From Acanthornis magna (Eukaryota; Chordata; Aves; Passeriformes; Acanthizidae), in NCBI GenBank assembly GCA_036785705.1, contig JAWUZG010000135.1, positions 930,001-994,000 on the forward strand: 64,000 nt of DNA. The letters run 5' to 3'. Positions 12,320 to 24,400 of the stretch are shown piece by piece. How positions within the stretch are numbered: position 1 is the stretch's first letter; every line of letters starts with the position of its first letter. A model generated the notes under the pieces. It did no database searches. It was not told the DNA's origin and saw only the letters and a list, made by a program, of their open reading frames with translations. The position numbers and the translations under genes are program-made.

Positions 12320-12385
12320 TTTAGGAGCCATGCGATCGGTATTTGCGTAATCTAGGTTTTATATTTCAAATAAGAAAATGTTCGA
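12320..12385. promoter_or_regulatory. Small CpG-retaining island, possible regulatory element
   Basis: Four CpGs fall within about 60 bp (GCGATCGG, TTGCGTAA, TTCGATGG) in an otherwise CpG-poor neighbourhood. TTGCGTAA resembles a C/EBP- or PAR-bZIP-type site. There is no ORF. The case is weaker than at 3430-4060 because the island is short. Confidence 0.25.
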
Positions 12386-13082
12386 TGGATGTGACCAAAA
12401 GGCAGCTTTAGCCAGTCTTGCCATCTGAGCACCCCTCAGCCCCACCGCTGTTTGGCTGCAAAACACATGTCACAGAGTATGGTCGTGTCCAGTGAGCCCA
12501 TGCCCTGGGCTCCCCAGAGCTGGAGAATGGAAATGACAGATTCCTGTTAGGGCCAGGTCCAGTTTGGTTTTTGCATTCAACCAAGTTTGTAGCAGACACA
12601 GAATATTCCTGTCATATATCCTGTTCCTTCTATCCCCCTCCATGTCTCCTTTCCCAAGACCATAGAGTGGAATAGAAGATACGTTGATTTCTTGTTCTTG
12701 CTCTGTAAAAGAAGTAAAGCCCAGCAGCTTAACAGGCTTCAACTGTCTGAAGCTACTGCACACATCTTTAGTGTCAGCATTTTATTTTTGCAAACAAAAA
12801 CAAAGTCTAAAAAAACCCCATGTGATTTTGAAGCATTAAAAATGCCTTTTTCTTTCCCCTTTTAAAACAAAGCATTAAATAAAATAAAAAGAGATTCCAA
12901 ACCCGAATGTCCTGCTGCTTTTAGAAAATTCATCTCAAAATCCCTTTGAGTGTAACGAATTAATAGAGCATGTAGCTGTTTAAACTTAAGGTGGGGATAC
13001 AGATGCCTTAAATCACAGAAACTAAAGACAGAGCAGACTTTACAGTATTTAAACTTCTGCATGTAAAATTATGCCATTGTTG
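12386..13082. other. Unique non-coding DNA, nothing recognised
   Basis: Overlapping minus-strand ORFs at 12408-12763 lie in a slightly GC-richer patch and show no motif. No repeat consensus was recognised. Confidence 0.5.
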
Positions 13083-13147
13083 CTTGTAAATATGCCAAAA
13101 GCCTCCTGTAGTGTCTTGTAAATATGCTAAGAATCCCCTGTAGTTAA
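13083..13147 (+). repeat. Two-copy tandem duplication (about 32-bp unit)
   Basis: Both copies begin CTTGTAAATATGC and share CCTGTAGT near their ends. The first copy spans 13083-13114 and the second starts at 13115. The copies differ at several positions, so the duplication is not recent. Confidence 0.85.
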
Positions 13148-16100
13148 TTCTCCCACTACTGTTATAAATGAGAGCAAAGAAAATGTATTTCTTACATTAT
13201 AGCCTCATTTCCCAGGTGTAAATCTGCTGTTTTGTTTGGCATTACCAGCTCTGCTCCTTGACTGACAGGTTTCAAAGTTTGCCATAATTGTGAGCTGTGC
13301 TCTCATTCACTGTGCTTTAGAATCAGCAGGGAGTGGTACTCTGTGCTGTTTTCTCAAAGAAAGGGCATTACAGTGGCAGCATCTAATAAATCCTGAAAGC
13401 ATCCCCCCCTCTCTTGGTATCTTTCAAATTCCTGTAATAGCACCATTTCCTTTCCATTGAAGCATCATAGTCTGAGCTGTGGTAATTATAATTGTCTTAG
13501 AACTCCCATTATAAACCGGAGTTTCTCTGTGTTATGGAAGAAATGGTGTAAGTAGGCCTGACACACTGTCTATCAAATGCTATTCTGTGCTTGCTTCCTA
13601 ATATTCATTCCAGGAGCAAAACAGTACAGGTAGAAAATGAGAAAAACTCCAGGAAATCCTGGTTAGCTACAGTGAAAGAGGGGCTGGCATACAAGTGCTG
13701 CACTGGAGAAAAGGTGCCAAGGCACCTTTCCATGGCCTGCCAAAGCATCACTCAGCGGCAAAGTCATGTAAAGGTCGAAGTCTGAGCAGTGCCATGGAGG
13801 GGCTGCTCACAGCACAAGGTGCTTTTCTTCAGGGGCTGCTTTTCTCCAGGGGTCTGCTCTGGTCCAGTCGAGAGTCCTGTCCTGGGTGCAGCAGCCTCGT
13901 GGACCTGGACAGATCCTGCTTGGGGTACTCTGATGCTACATGGACTATTCTGGGGGAGGGTCAGAACAAACATCATGAGCCTGAGCCAGTTCCTCAGTTT
14001 GCAAAACGAGATTGTGCTCCAGCAGCACAGACCACAGACCTTTCTGGTCTCTCCCAGCAGGGACCAATTCACAGGACAGATACACAGTGATAAAATTGGT
14101 TTTCAACTTTGTGTTTCACTGAGATTTGGGACGGAGGCAGAAGTATTTAGGGTCAGTTTGGGGTTCAGAAAAAAATGAGTAAATATTGCATTTTCATTGT
14201 GCAAATCTGATTTTCCCACTGATTGCAGAGCCAGCTGTAAGGTACATCATTAAAATACTAATTCAGAAGTCATTTATGATGTACTAAAACTGGCATACCC
14301 CTATTGAGTAATGTACTGCAGTCAGTAGAATTTATCTGCAATGATGCCACCTTCTGAAGAGGGACACTGTTTGGTCAGATCTCTCTGTTTAGTCTTTAAT
14401 CATTCTTCTTTTCTTCTTCAAAAATCTGCTGCAACTGTTGAGATTCAGTTTCCTGTATTTTCCTGACTGCTCTCTGTTTGTTTCACTGTATGGTTGAAAA
14501 TTTATTATTTTAGACAAAATGTATTATTTTATTGTCTTGTTTGGTGTGTAAGATCCTGAGTACTTGGACAGACCTCAGTACTACCACCCTAACAATCCTG
14601 TAGGTTCTGCTAAAATAGGATCATATTTCTCTTATTATGTTCTTCAATGTGAAAAGCATGGTTTACATGCCTATTTAAATACCCTCTTTCTGCTATTTAT
14701 TATTTTATGTGCTGTTTTTCACCTTTTGGCACGAGCCAATATAATTGCCTTTATGTACTTTCAGGTGAAGAATGATTTACTCACCAGACCAAAAAAAAAA
14801 GTTATTGGGCATAAATAAGTTCTGAGTGTGTCCCAACATTCTTGTATTTATTACAAGTTCAAGAGAGAGTGCTACCTAGTTTGAGAGCAATTCTTTGCAG
14901 AAAATAGATTGCAAAAAGTGCAGCATGTGTCTAGAGAGTTTTCAAAACCACAATTCTATTTGTGGTGCAAGGAATAAAGAACTGTGAAATACATGGTAAA
15001 ACATAATGCACAGTGATTTTTACATACCAAAGGTGCTGAAACGTACTAAAAGACACATGTGCTAACAAAGACCTGAATGTTAAAGGTCTGTTTAAAAGCT
15101 GAATTAAATTCTGAATAGACTGGAAATACTCAGAAATATATTTTAAGGGTTTAAAACATGAGACATTATGTCTTTCTGCTTCCTTTTTCTTTTGTGTCAT
15201 CTGGGCTTTATTTGGTTTTTTTTTTACCCTCTATTGGGTTCTGTCAGTTTTCTAGAAAGTACTTCTATAATGAGGTATCTGTAAAAATTTTGCTAGCTTT
15301 ATTTAACTCCTGTAACTGATTACCCAGACCTTGGTGCAGTACATTATTTCACCACGGGTTAAGCTGTTATTGTCCAGCAGTCTCTACTCATACTTCTTCC
15401 TGCTTCTATATAACACCTCTGTCAAATGTTCTGTTTAATGTTTAGTGCAGTATGTTGGATGGCTTTGTAGTGTTTTCTCTCTAGAGCCTTAAACGTATCG
15501 CTAGAGAGGTGCCAGTATTGCAAAAATGAAATTTTGAATAGTTCATCTCATTTTGTCTGGAGTTTTGTTATAGCTTCAATTCAGTCTGGTCTGCATGGGA
15601 AGTCCCAACTAATTTTCTTGGTATTTTTTCATTAGTTGATAAAAGAAAACAACCAGACAGTAAACTTGGCAGAAATGATGATTTTTTTTAATTGGAGAAT
15701 GGCTGGCTTTGAGGTTCATTTTTTCAGGACTAGTTAGAGAAAGTCCTTGAACTCCACAAGCTTTATTCGTGTGTCACTGTACTAATTTCTGAACAGGTTC
15801 TTCTACAGCTCTTCCCATTTCTTCCTATTTCTTCCTAATCTTGTCCCACTGGAAGTCACTTGAATCTCAAAACCATAGCAAAACCAGATTTTTCATCTGA
15901 ATTGTGTTTCCCAAAATATGTGGAGTCTTGTGATTGAACAGTGCTAGTTAATAAAGATATTGTTGGGTTTAGAATCCAAAATCTTTGAAATTTGAAATAT
16001 TTGAGCTTAGGTGCTTTCCAATGTATAAATATTGATTCTTAGTACACACTGGAACAGTCAAAAGTAAAGGTTGATGTTAAGAAAATGAATGAAGAACATA

Positions 16101-18190
16101 CCTTCCTTTTTATCATATCATTTCTGTTCATCTTCTTGTGACTTTCAGGGTTATCACTGAAGCTTCTTTAAAATTTTGCAATTGCATAATGGTCTAAAAG
16201 TTGTGAATTACAAGGTGAAAAATGGAAAGACTTCAAAGTCTCTTGGCCCCTCCAGTGTATAAAGATACTTTTTGGTATCCTTAAAGATTAACTTACTTAA
16301 TGATTATTTACAGTATGCGTTATGTTTCAATGAATCTCCATCTTTCTGCTGGGATATTTTTATGGTCATTAATTTCAATACTGGATATTTGGCTTCAGTA
16401 CCATCTAACTTGCTAATCTGTGCAATTGTGTACTGTAAAATGGTGTCCTCCTGAACTTTGCATTTCCACTCTTTCTTCTGAATCCATCCACGTATTTTTT
16501 TCCTTCCTCTCTTCTGAATATCTCCATATTGATGTCAATCACTCTTGCAGTACCTTCCAGTACCGCTCTGAAGTGCATAAACTTGCTCTTAGACTAGCAG
16601 CTTTTCCTGGTGTCTTGGCACAGATCTGCTCAGGTGACAGTGCTGGTGAAAAGCAATTTAAACCAGCCCAGTGATTGTTGGCAGTCACTCTGCCATCTCT
16701 CTCCTCCACTTAACTAAATGTAAACATCATTCATTTTCCGGCTTCAAAAAGTTTATAATTTCTGTACCCTGCAAAGCTGCTATGTGTACCTGGGGGGATA
16801 AGCAGCCAGGAGAGATGTTCTGGACAATGATTTTATCCTATCTGCATTGCTCTCTCTTTCCTTGTAGGTATCATACTAGTGTTCATACCATTCTTGAGTC
16901 CAGTGAGGAGTCAAGAATCACAGCCCACCCATAATTGTCCAAAGCTGTTTTTGAAAGTTTCCTGTCATACCTGGGGAAAAAATGCCTTTGCCTTTACCTG
17001 CTTGGGGTTAGTCCTGCCCACATACAGGGAGCAGGAGTGGTAGCTCCGTGTTGCTTTGGCCTTGGGATGCTTGTCTGTGCTAGCCTGAGCCTGATCTTGC
17101 TGACTGTGCTGCCTTTGGTAGCCCTTTGCATGGTAGTCTTATATTTAGGAACTACCTTTTGTTTTGTCAGGCACTGGGTCCTGGGGTCATCTCTCATGCT
17201 CCTGTACCTGGTGAACAGGTGAGCAGGCTTTGAGGTCTGAGCTGGGGATGAGTGTGGAGTTCCAAGTCTCTTGGCCCATCTCTTGGCAGTATCTGAGGGC
17301 ACTTACGTGTCCTCAAAGGGAGCTACTACTATGACTAATTATTTACACGAAATAGCTCCCAAAATGTCCTAGATGTAGTATCAGCATACAAGAACAGCTT
17401 ACTGAAATATTTCCATAGAATGACATTATATGATATATATTTCCAAATCCAAAAAAGGTAGTGAGCAAGCTAAAGTTTAATAGTGCCTTTTCCATCTCTT
17501 TTCCTCCCCCAGTTTTCTCTTTGAAGGTTTTTACTAATTCTTTTGTAAACTGAATCTCTCTGTTCATTCAGAATAATTAAAACCATTTCTTCAGTCTTAA
17601 ATGTTGGATATCAATTCTGGCCTGCTGCTATGATGATAGAAAACGTGATATAAAGATTTTAATTGACAGTCTGAGCTGAATCACTATGCCTGCTAACTGT
17701 CAAGGACAACCTGTCCTGGTGATATTCCTGCAGGTTTGCCAGGTCCCTCAGCGATCCTGAGGAAACCATAGTAGCTCTGTCTGCCAAGTTTTTTCTGTGT
17801 ATTTCAGTGTAAAAGCGGTCAGGGTACTGAAGTCTGATTCTATTTTTGGTTTGATTTTTATTTTCTCACCTCTCACAAATCAATTAGCCTTATTTTTAAT
17901 GTAGATTTCTTTGCTTTATGTGTCTCTGCATCCACAGAAGAAAAAAAAGTAGTAAATAATTTTTATTTCATTGCATTATTTGATTTTCCATTTTTGGTGC
18001 TATGCCCAGGCCCTGATACTTTTGGAGGTGGCTACATGAACCGCTTCAGGTCTTGCTTGTGCTGACACTTTGGGCTCTTGACTTAACTTTCTCCATGGTT
18101 TCCCCATGCTTTCTCCCTTCTCTGGGAATTCCACCAAGAGAGTATTTAGATGTGAAGTGGATCATTCCTTATCTTCCATTCATTCACTCT
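13148..18190. other. Unique non-coding DNA, no gene recognised
   Basis: ORFs of up to 131 codons lie at 13591-14178, where three plus-strand frames and one minus-strand frame overlap in a moderately GC-rich patch. None has a domain. The 95-codon ORF at 16935-17222 is hydrophobic (leucine/valine rich, two or three possible membrane stretches), but T-rich DNA gives this by chance, and the opposite strand is also open. A strong pyrimidine tract with AG (CTCTCTTTCCTTGTAG, ending at 16867) could serve as a 3' splice site, but the next bases (GTATCAT) and the lack of a paired donor give no exon call. Mixed-composition sequence at 13240-13540 may be mildly conserved. Confidence 0.5.
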
Positions 18191-18281
18191 TAGAATCATA
18201 GAAGCACTAAGGTTGGAAAAGACCTCCAAGATGATTGAGTCCAACCTTTGGTTGAACGCCACCGTATCAACTAAACCATAG
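18191..18281 (-). mobile_element. CR1 LINE 3' tail, minus orientation
   Basis: On the plus strand this reads AATCATAGAA, GGTTGGAAAAGACCTCC, ATTGAGTCCAACC and then a stretch ending in CTAAACCATAG. That is the reverse complement of an avian CR1 3' end. Only the last 90 bp or so is present, and the match stops where an unrelated coding-like stretch begins. Confidence 0.88.
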
Positions 18282-18476
18282 CACAGCAGAGTGGGTCTTG
18301 TGAGCAAAGTGTGGATTGGTGATCATCTTGGCCACAGCAGCCATGAAGCGATTGAGTTTATAATCTCTGGTGATCGGAGGAAAAGTGCCAGCAAAATCCA
18401 TACTCGACATGAGGAGAGGACGCTTCAGGATGTTCAGGGAATTAGTGAATAAGGCCACCTAGGAAAATTTTTTTGC
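18267..18476 (-). pseudogene. Unidentified coding-like fragment abutting a CR1 tail
   Basis: Read on the minus strand, an open frame runs from about 18458 to 18267 (63 codons from its first Met). It contains the segments SSMDFAGTFPPITRDYK and MAAVAKMITNPHFAHKTH. Residue use looks like a folded helical protein and not low-complexity chance, but I do not recognise the family. The last four residues before the stop (LWFS) come from the CR1 tail, so the native protein sequence ends near 18285. Just upstream on the minus strand is TTTTCCTAG, a good 3' splice site, so the fragment could be one exon carried with flanking intron, or a gene piece truncated by the CR1. It could also be an old retrocopy mobilised by CR1 machinery, or chance. 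There is no promoter or full reading frame, so I do not call an active gene. Confidence 0.3.
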
Positions 18477-18639
18477 AGGTGTTGGGGTCCATCAGTGCTG
18501 ATCACCTTTAAAACATCACCTCTTATGGGCACAGGAACAGGCAATTCCCAAATGTCAGAAGTCAAGCAGGTGAGGAAGATGTCTGTCTTGGCTGAACAGG
18601 AAACCTTTCTAGGAAATAAGGTAAAAAAGGAAGGTGTAT

Positions 18640-18760
18640 GGCATGAAGCTGTGTCAGGAGAGGTTTATGCTGGATATTAGAAAAAGGTTCTTCATCCAGA
18701 GGGTGTTTGGACCCCCAGCCTGTGGCACTGCCTGCCAGGCAGGCTCTGGGCAGTGCTTGC
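18640..18760 (+). mobile_element. CR1-like dispersed repeat fragment
   Basis: The words 'gtgtcaggagaggttta', 'ctggatattagaaaaaggttcttc' and 'cagagggtg', followed by 'gtggcactg', match the segment common to avian CR1 near the ORF2 C-terminus (the RLDIRKxFF...RxVxxHW region). No 3' tail follows. The orientation is opposite to the CR1 tail at 18.2 kb, so the two are separate insertions. Confidence 0.65.
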
Positions 18761-21131
18761 ATGAAAGGCAGACAAGTCACCATTTTCTGGTGTTTTTGGA
18801 TCACATATAATGTTAGCTCCACAGTCTTCTCATTTGTAAAATGGGAATAATAAGCTTCCCCACATGGTTAATGTTTGAGAAACTTGGGTGAAAATGTCCA
18901 TAGGAATTGTTCATCTAATACAAGAGAAGAGTAAATGGAGACTAATATAAAAGTAGGTGCTGTGCTGTGTACTCTTCATTTTGAAAGCAATGATAGTACA
19001 GGCAGGGCATTAGAATGAGAAATTGTGTCTTGGTGGAAACATTCTTTTGTTTCTTTAATTTTGTAAATATCTTGTCGATTGTTCAGGGTAAAACCAGCTT
19101 TAAATTTCTATCCCACTTGACAAATTAAAATGTCGCTGCCAGTCCCAGGAGCTCTGAATTTATTTGGTAACTAATAACTACTTCTGTTTCATAAAAAGAT
19201 ATGCAGATACTGTAGTGTTTGGCTCTTAGGGCAAAATGTTGGAATCTGTTCCTGCTGGTAGATTTACAGGAGCAGGTTATGGTGCCATGTTACCATCAGC
19301 CACAGAGATTGGGACTGTAAGAGTTCTGCTGAGTTAATGTCCTAGAAAATCAGACCAAGGTATCACCTGATGGAGTCAATCATATCTTTATTAAAATAAT
19401 TAGATTTTCCTATTACATAAGCAGCAATAGCTTCTTCAATATCACTGTCAGATAATGAATAATGTGGGATTATGATCTCTCTGTGGCAAAGGAGATAAAG
19501 AAAGGAACCAGAGGCAGAAAATGAAAGTTTGATGATAATATTAGAGATAAAAGAAATAAATGAATGAAAGAACTATCAGATTTAAAGAGATATCATGCAG
19601 ATAGAAATGTATAAAGAACTGGTAATGTAGAAAAAGGAAAAGTGACATAACTCATGCAAATATGCCTCATATTTCAAAGAAGACTTTCAAAGAAATATTC
19701 CTGAAATAAAAAGAACAATTTAACAAAGGGTCTTTAAAAGTCACAAGCAGTGTTTTACGGAACATACAATTTGCTCATGGGTATGTACTGCTGCTGGGGG
19801 ACTGGAGTTTATTTTAGTTCAATTAACCTATATATATACACTTATAAATCTGCATTATAGGACATATGGCCATGTGGTCCTCACGCATCAAGCATCATAC
19901 AAACACACTGAGATCAGTGAGATCCTGGGGGAGGACAGAACAAATACAGTGCGCAGAAAAATAGCAGAAAGGACATGACTTTGTAGCATATAACAAAGAA
20001 AATTTTGAGTTAAGGAAAAAATTCTGCCCTTTTGACTTCACAGTTGTTGGACCTTTGTACTGTGGATCTGATTCTGGTCCACAAAGCAGAAGAGTTCAGT
20101 GTGCAGCAGGGTTGTTGGGCTTTGATAGGGTGGACTCATGCCAGGCTTCATGCATTGCCTAATCATTTCTTGTGAAATGAGTTACTCTCGTTTTCATCTT
20201 AGGAGAAATATTTTGTTTGCGAAACACGTAGCTGCATATTCACTTATGCTTCCCAAGCATGTGAATGCATGGGGTGAGATGGATGGCAGTAATTTTCACA
20301 GCTTAAGTTGCCACTTTATCATGGGGAAGCAAATAGGATCCATACGAGGTACATGTTATTGCAGAGTATGTTCCTTGTGTATCATTTGGCTGCAGTTAAA
20401 GCCCATCAAATCTCCTTTATGGCTTCTTATATCTCAAGATTCTATTTACGTCAGATTTCATGTGTGTATTTCACTAGAGGCTGCATTCAAAGCAACGTAT
20501 TCCAGACAGGAGAGCAGCTGCTGGCTGCTGCCATGCTAGGATGGAAATTCAGGTGAAAAACATCTGTGAAATCAGGGAAAATTAGAATTCCTTGTGCTAA
20601 AGGAGATGTCAGATTCAGGAAAGGGCTTTTCTTTAATAATTCTTAGTATACTGGAGTTTGCTGTCCATTGATCTCATTAGGTCACACAAAATGCTTTGTC
20701 TTAGGATGATACATACTAGGGAAAATTCACGTTTAGATATAAAAGATGAAGCAAAATGCATACGACTGACTAAAGAACACAGTTCTTTATCAGTTGAGGG
20801 ACGTATGGCATCCTGGTACCCTCTATACCCTGTTTCTCATAATGAAACAGGGACAGTAATGTAATGTTCTAAATACACCAAAAATTGTTAAAGGTTGCCT
20901 GAAACACTGACTTGAAAATTCAGTACTGAAAACTTTTGGTAGCGGCTGCCATTTTCATGCATTAAGAAAGCAGGGATATTAATCCTTGGGAAAATACATT
21001 ATCATAGCTGTCTTTTGGAAGTCTGTTGTCCAGTTCTTACTCTGTGCTATTCAGCTGAGGGTTCTGCTGGAAAGGTTTATCTTTAAAAAAAATGATGATT
21101 ATGAATAGTGAGCTTTCTTGGGCCTTTACAG
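18761..21131. other. Unique non-coding DNA, no gene recognised
   Basis: AT-rich sequence dominates. A 133-codon plus-strand ORF (20138-20539) shows no domain, and a second frame is open over the same stretch. A run of TA dinucleotides lies near 19830-19840. No transposon consensus was recognised. Confidence 0.5.
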
Positions 21132-21293
21132 TTCTTTGGTTCTCACCCTCGGTGCATCTGTGCCATGGTTTGAATGATGAAGCTGTTGGATGTGCAGGTG
21201 GGTGCTCTCCGTTTAGTGTGTCCTGCATTGCCCCCGGGCTCGAGGGATATGAGTTAGATGCATCTGCCCTCTCAGAACCTCTGCCAGGGCTCT
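21132..21293 (+). other. Speculative exon-like interval
   Basis: A candidate 3' splice site (TTGGGCCTTTACAG, ending 21131) and a consensus donor (GTAAGTAAT, from 21294) bound a 162-bp interval. One frame is open throughout, giving 54 codons, and the interval retains CpGs (including CCCCCGGGCTCGAGG near 21232-21246). The peptide shows no known domain, and the pyrimidine tract is short. It may be a cryptic or non-coding exon, or nothing. Confidence 0.18.
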
Positions 21294-21456
21294 GTAAGTA
21301 ATTAGGTGGAATTATGGCATATTAAAATATGCTGATACATTTGAAAAGATGTTACTGTAACAGTGGGATTTTTAGAAATGAAAGCTCTCTACTGTGTTTC
21401 AAGTCTGCTGTGGCCAAAAGCTAACCTAGTAGGAAACACAGCCAGCAATGATAGGC

Positions 21457-21473
21457 TTTTTTTTTTTTTTTTT
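21457..21473 (+). repeat. T17 homopolymer
   Basis: Seventeen T residues on the plus strand. No retroposed gene body is recognisable next to it on the minus strand, so it is a simple repeat. Confidence 0.92.
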
Positions 21474-24400
21474 GGATTTAGTAACCTGAATTTCAGCTAC
21501 AAAAAGATTTTACAGCTTTCATATATATTGATGAGGATAATCTAAAGAGAGTTTATCTCTGTAATCTAATTTGCAAGATTAATTGCTGAGCTGTTTTTTA
21601 TGTATTTTATCCTTACATCCACAGCATGTACAGTCATCCCAATGTCCAATTAATCTTTTTTTTAAAAAACCAATACAGAAATTGAACTTGAGCTTTTGAA
21701 TGCCGTGTTAATGCCTGGCTTGGGCAACAAAATGGTATGGTCCTTTCAGATGAGACATTGTCCACTGCTTTTCTTCTGTAGTGCCTGGGAAAAGCAGCCC
21801 TAGAATTGCAGTCTTGGCATTAGCACAGTCCCAAAAACACACATCAGGAGGCATTGCTTGTGTGGCATGACAATGTGCTCTGCTTGCTGCATGTAGGAAT
21901 GTGTAACAATATCTATCATTTTTGGAGGTAGTCATGCAACTTACATTATTTTCTCCCTAGCAGAGGTTTTCTCTTCTGCTACCACTGGAAAACACTTCAA
22001 GTGATTAATAGAAAATCCAGTCCCTTATCTGTGAGCTTGTTACATATGCCTGCCATTTGTTCATATTATCCCAACAGCTTGTAGAATATCGTCATTCATT
22101 TCCAAAGTATCAGAAAAAGGCAGTGATCTACCTCAACTCCCCTTCCTCTGCTTCCACAGACTCAAGCTCCGTGCAGCCTTGCAGCTGCACGGTGTGGCAG
22201 TTGTGTGGTTTTGGGCTGCCCATGCAGTGCTGACAGGTCAGGAATGTGAGAGGGAGCACTGGCACTGATTTCCAAGAAATCATGAAACAGTGATTTTTAG
22301 CTGAAAAGAGAGTATAGGCGAGGTTTTGTGATAGTCTCAATTTGCAAGATGATTGCTCAGGAAATGTAGGGGGAGGAAAATGAAAGGGGGTGGCAGAAAG
22401 GTAGGGGGACCTTTGGATATACTTAGGCTATCAGATTATAGACAGCTTTGTGAAAAGCAAGTTATGAACTGCTCTAGGAAGCAGTAGTAAGGTAGAGAGA
22501 AGAGATGTAATAAGACATTTCTGCATGTGAAGAAAGCGTCTTTGCTGCCCACCTGATCGTAATCTTACTTTTGTTTTGAATACTGAAGGAAATTATGCAT
22601 CAACTGACAACAGGGCTTTTCAGATGCCTCTGGCAGTTTGCATGCCAAACCACACCTTAATCAGTGATAATTCATTCAGAAAATCTTGTAGACATGGGAC
22701 TTGTGTAATGAGATCACATAGTCTTCTGTGGAGCATAGTCCTCATCTAGAAAAAGATAACAGTTAGCTAATTTTCATCATTCTGATTTGACATTTCAATG
22801 CAAGTCATGTGGTAGCTCTGAATTGCAGGTGAGTCAGAGTGTGGAAGAGCCTTCTGCACAAGAGAAACTATAGCTTTTAGCATTGAATTTTAATTCTCAT
22901 GGAAAACAAGCAAACCTGTTACTGGGAACTTGTCAAACATCCAAATGAAGAAAATACCAATTTAGAGTTCAGCTAGACTCCTCTCTAATTAGTGTTCTTA
23001 CAGCGTGGCAATGACCATGGTAGATGCTCTTGGAGATTGTCACCGCCTGAGAGTAGAGATGAACCATCAAATTCATTGGAGCAGTCAGCGTTTCCTTTTA
23101 TGTGTGTACATGTTCTTGGCAGCTGAAAAAGTGTTTCTCTCTTAAATGAGTATGTTCCTATCAGGTAAAATCTGATCATAAGACGAACAATTGCAGTGTG
23201 TTATATTTCACTGTCAATCTCTTTACTTAATTGCTTTTTTCTTTTTTCTTTTTAAAGCAAAGGCTATGATAGAAAGTTTAGTTTGAACTCAGTTGCTTTT
23301 TCTAATACAAACCATTGAATGTACTGAAAATCTATGGCTAATTAAAGAATTTTTAAATTTAGAATATAAGTACTACTGTGGATCCATTAATTTTGTGGCA
23401 GGCATACCTAATACAGTCTTGTAATTTTTAGGAATTATTTAAACTAGCAGATAGTTTTCTGCTTTTTCAGGTTCTCTATTAAGCTAATATTTGGAATACC
23501 TTAGAACCAAAGGTTTTGTAAGGAATTTTTGCGATGTAGAACTGCTTTAAAATATGTATCAGTCACACATAGGAACTCGTGGCATTCTAAGCTTTTTGTT
23601 TCTTTGAGGGCCAGCCAAAATTTCAACACAAAGTCTTGATATCCATGCTTGCCAGAGTTGATTTATGACTTAACCAGAACAAAATTTGGCACACATGACT
23701 GCTGAACTCCAGCCCAGCTTAAAGCACATAACTCCTGCAGCATGCACAGCAAGTGGAGCCAGGTGTATGTCCAGCAGGGAAGGGAAGGTGGTGGCTGTTG
23801 GATGTGGGTGCCATGTCTCCTCCATGTGACCTCAAGTCCACCAAGTGGACTCAGCCAGCAGTTAATTAAAAAGTTGTTATGAAATGTGGCAGAAAAACTT
23901 CATCCATGCTTTAAGAGAGAGCTGGTTCAGCTTTGCTGATAGAAGGAAAAAGTTTGGTTTGCTCTTCAGCCAGCAGATCGGACTGTGTACAGCAACAAGC
24001 AGATTTTCTGCAAGATTTTTTTGTTATGTTCCATTCTTGCTCTAGCACTGTATTTAAATAGAATTTAGGGCATTGTTTTTAGTGAATATAAGCCAGGGAA
24101 TGTCGTGGGTTCACTACCATCATAATGAATATTTTATTACAGCAGCTGAAATCTTGGATTTTGATGAGGAGAGGGCACCATTGTTTCAGTTCTGTGAAAT
24201 CTCTCTGAGGATCATTACCTTACTTACTTATTTAGTTTTTGAGACAGGCAGAGCATTAGTGAATATCAGGAAGAAAACATGATCTGATCCAATTTTAAGC
24301 ACTTTGTCAAAACAGTAAAGCAAACTTTTCCTATCTGTCTGATGATTTCTGTGATTGTGAAATAAAGCTAGCCTAGCTTTTGGACTGGTTCAGGGCCAAG

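Noticed and set aside
16935..17222. 95-codon hydrophobic ORF that could look like a membrane protein
   Set aside because: T-rich DNA yields leucine, valine and phenylalanine by chance, the opposite strand is also open, and no family is recognised.
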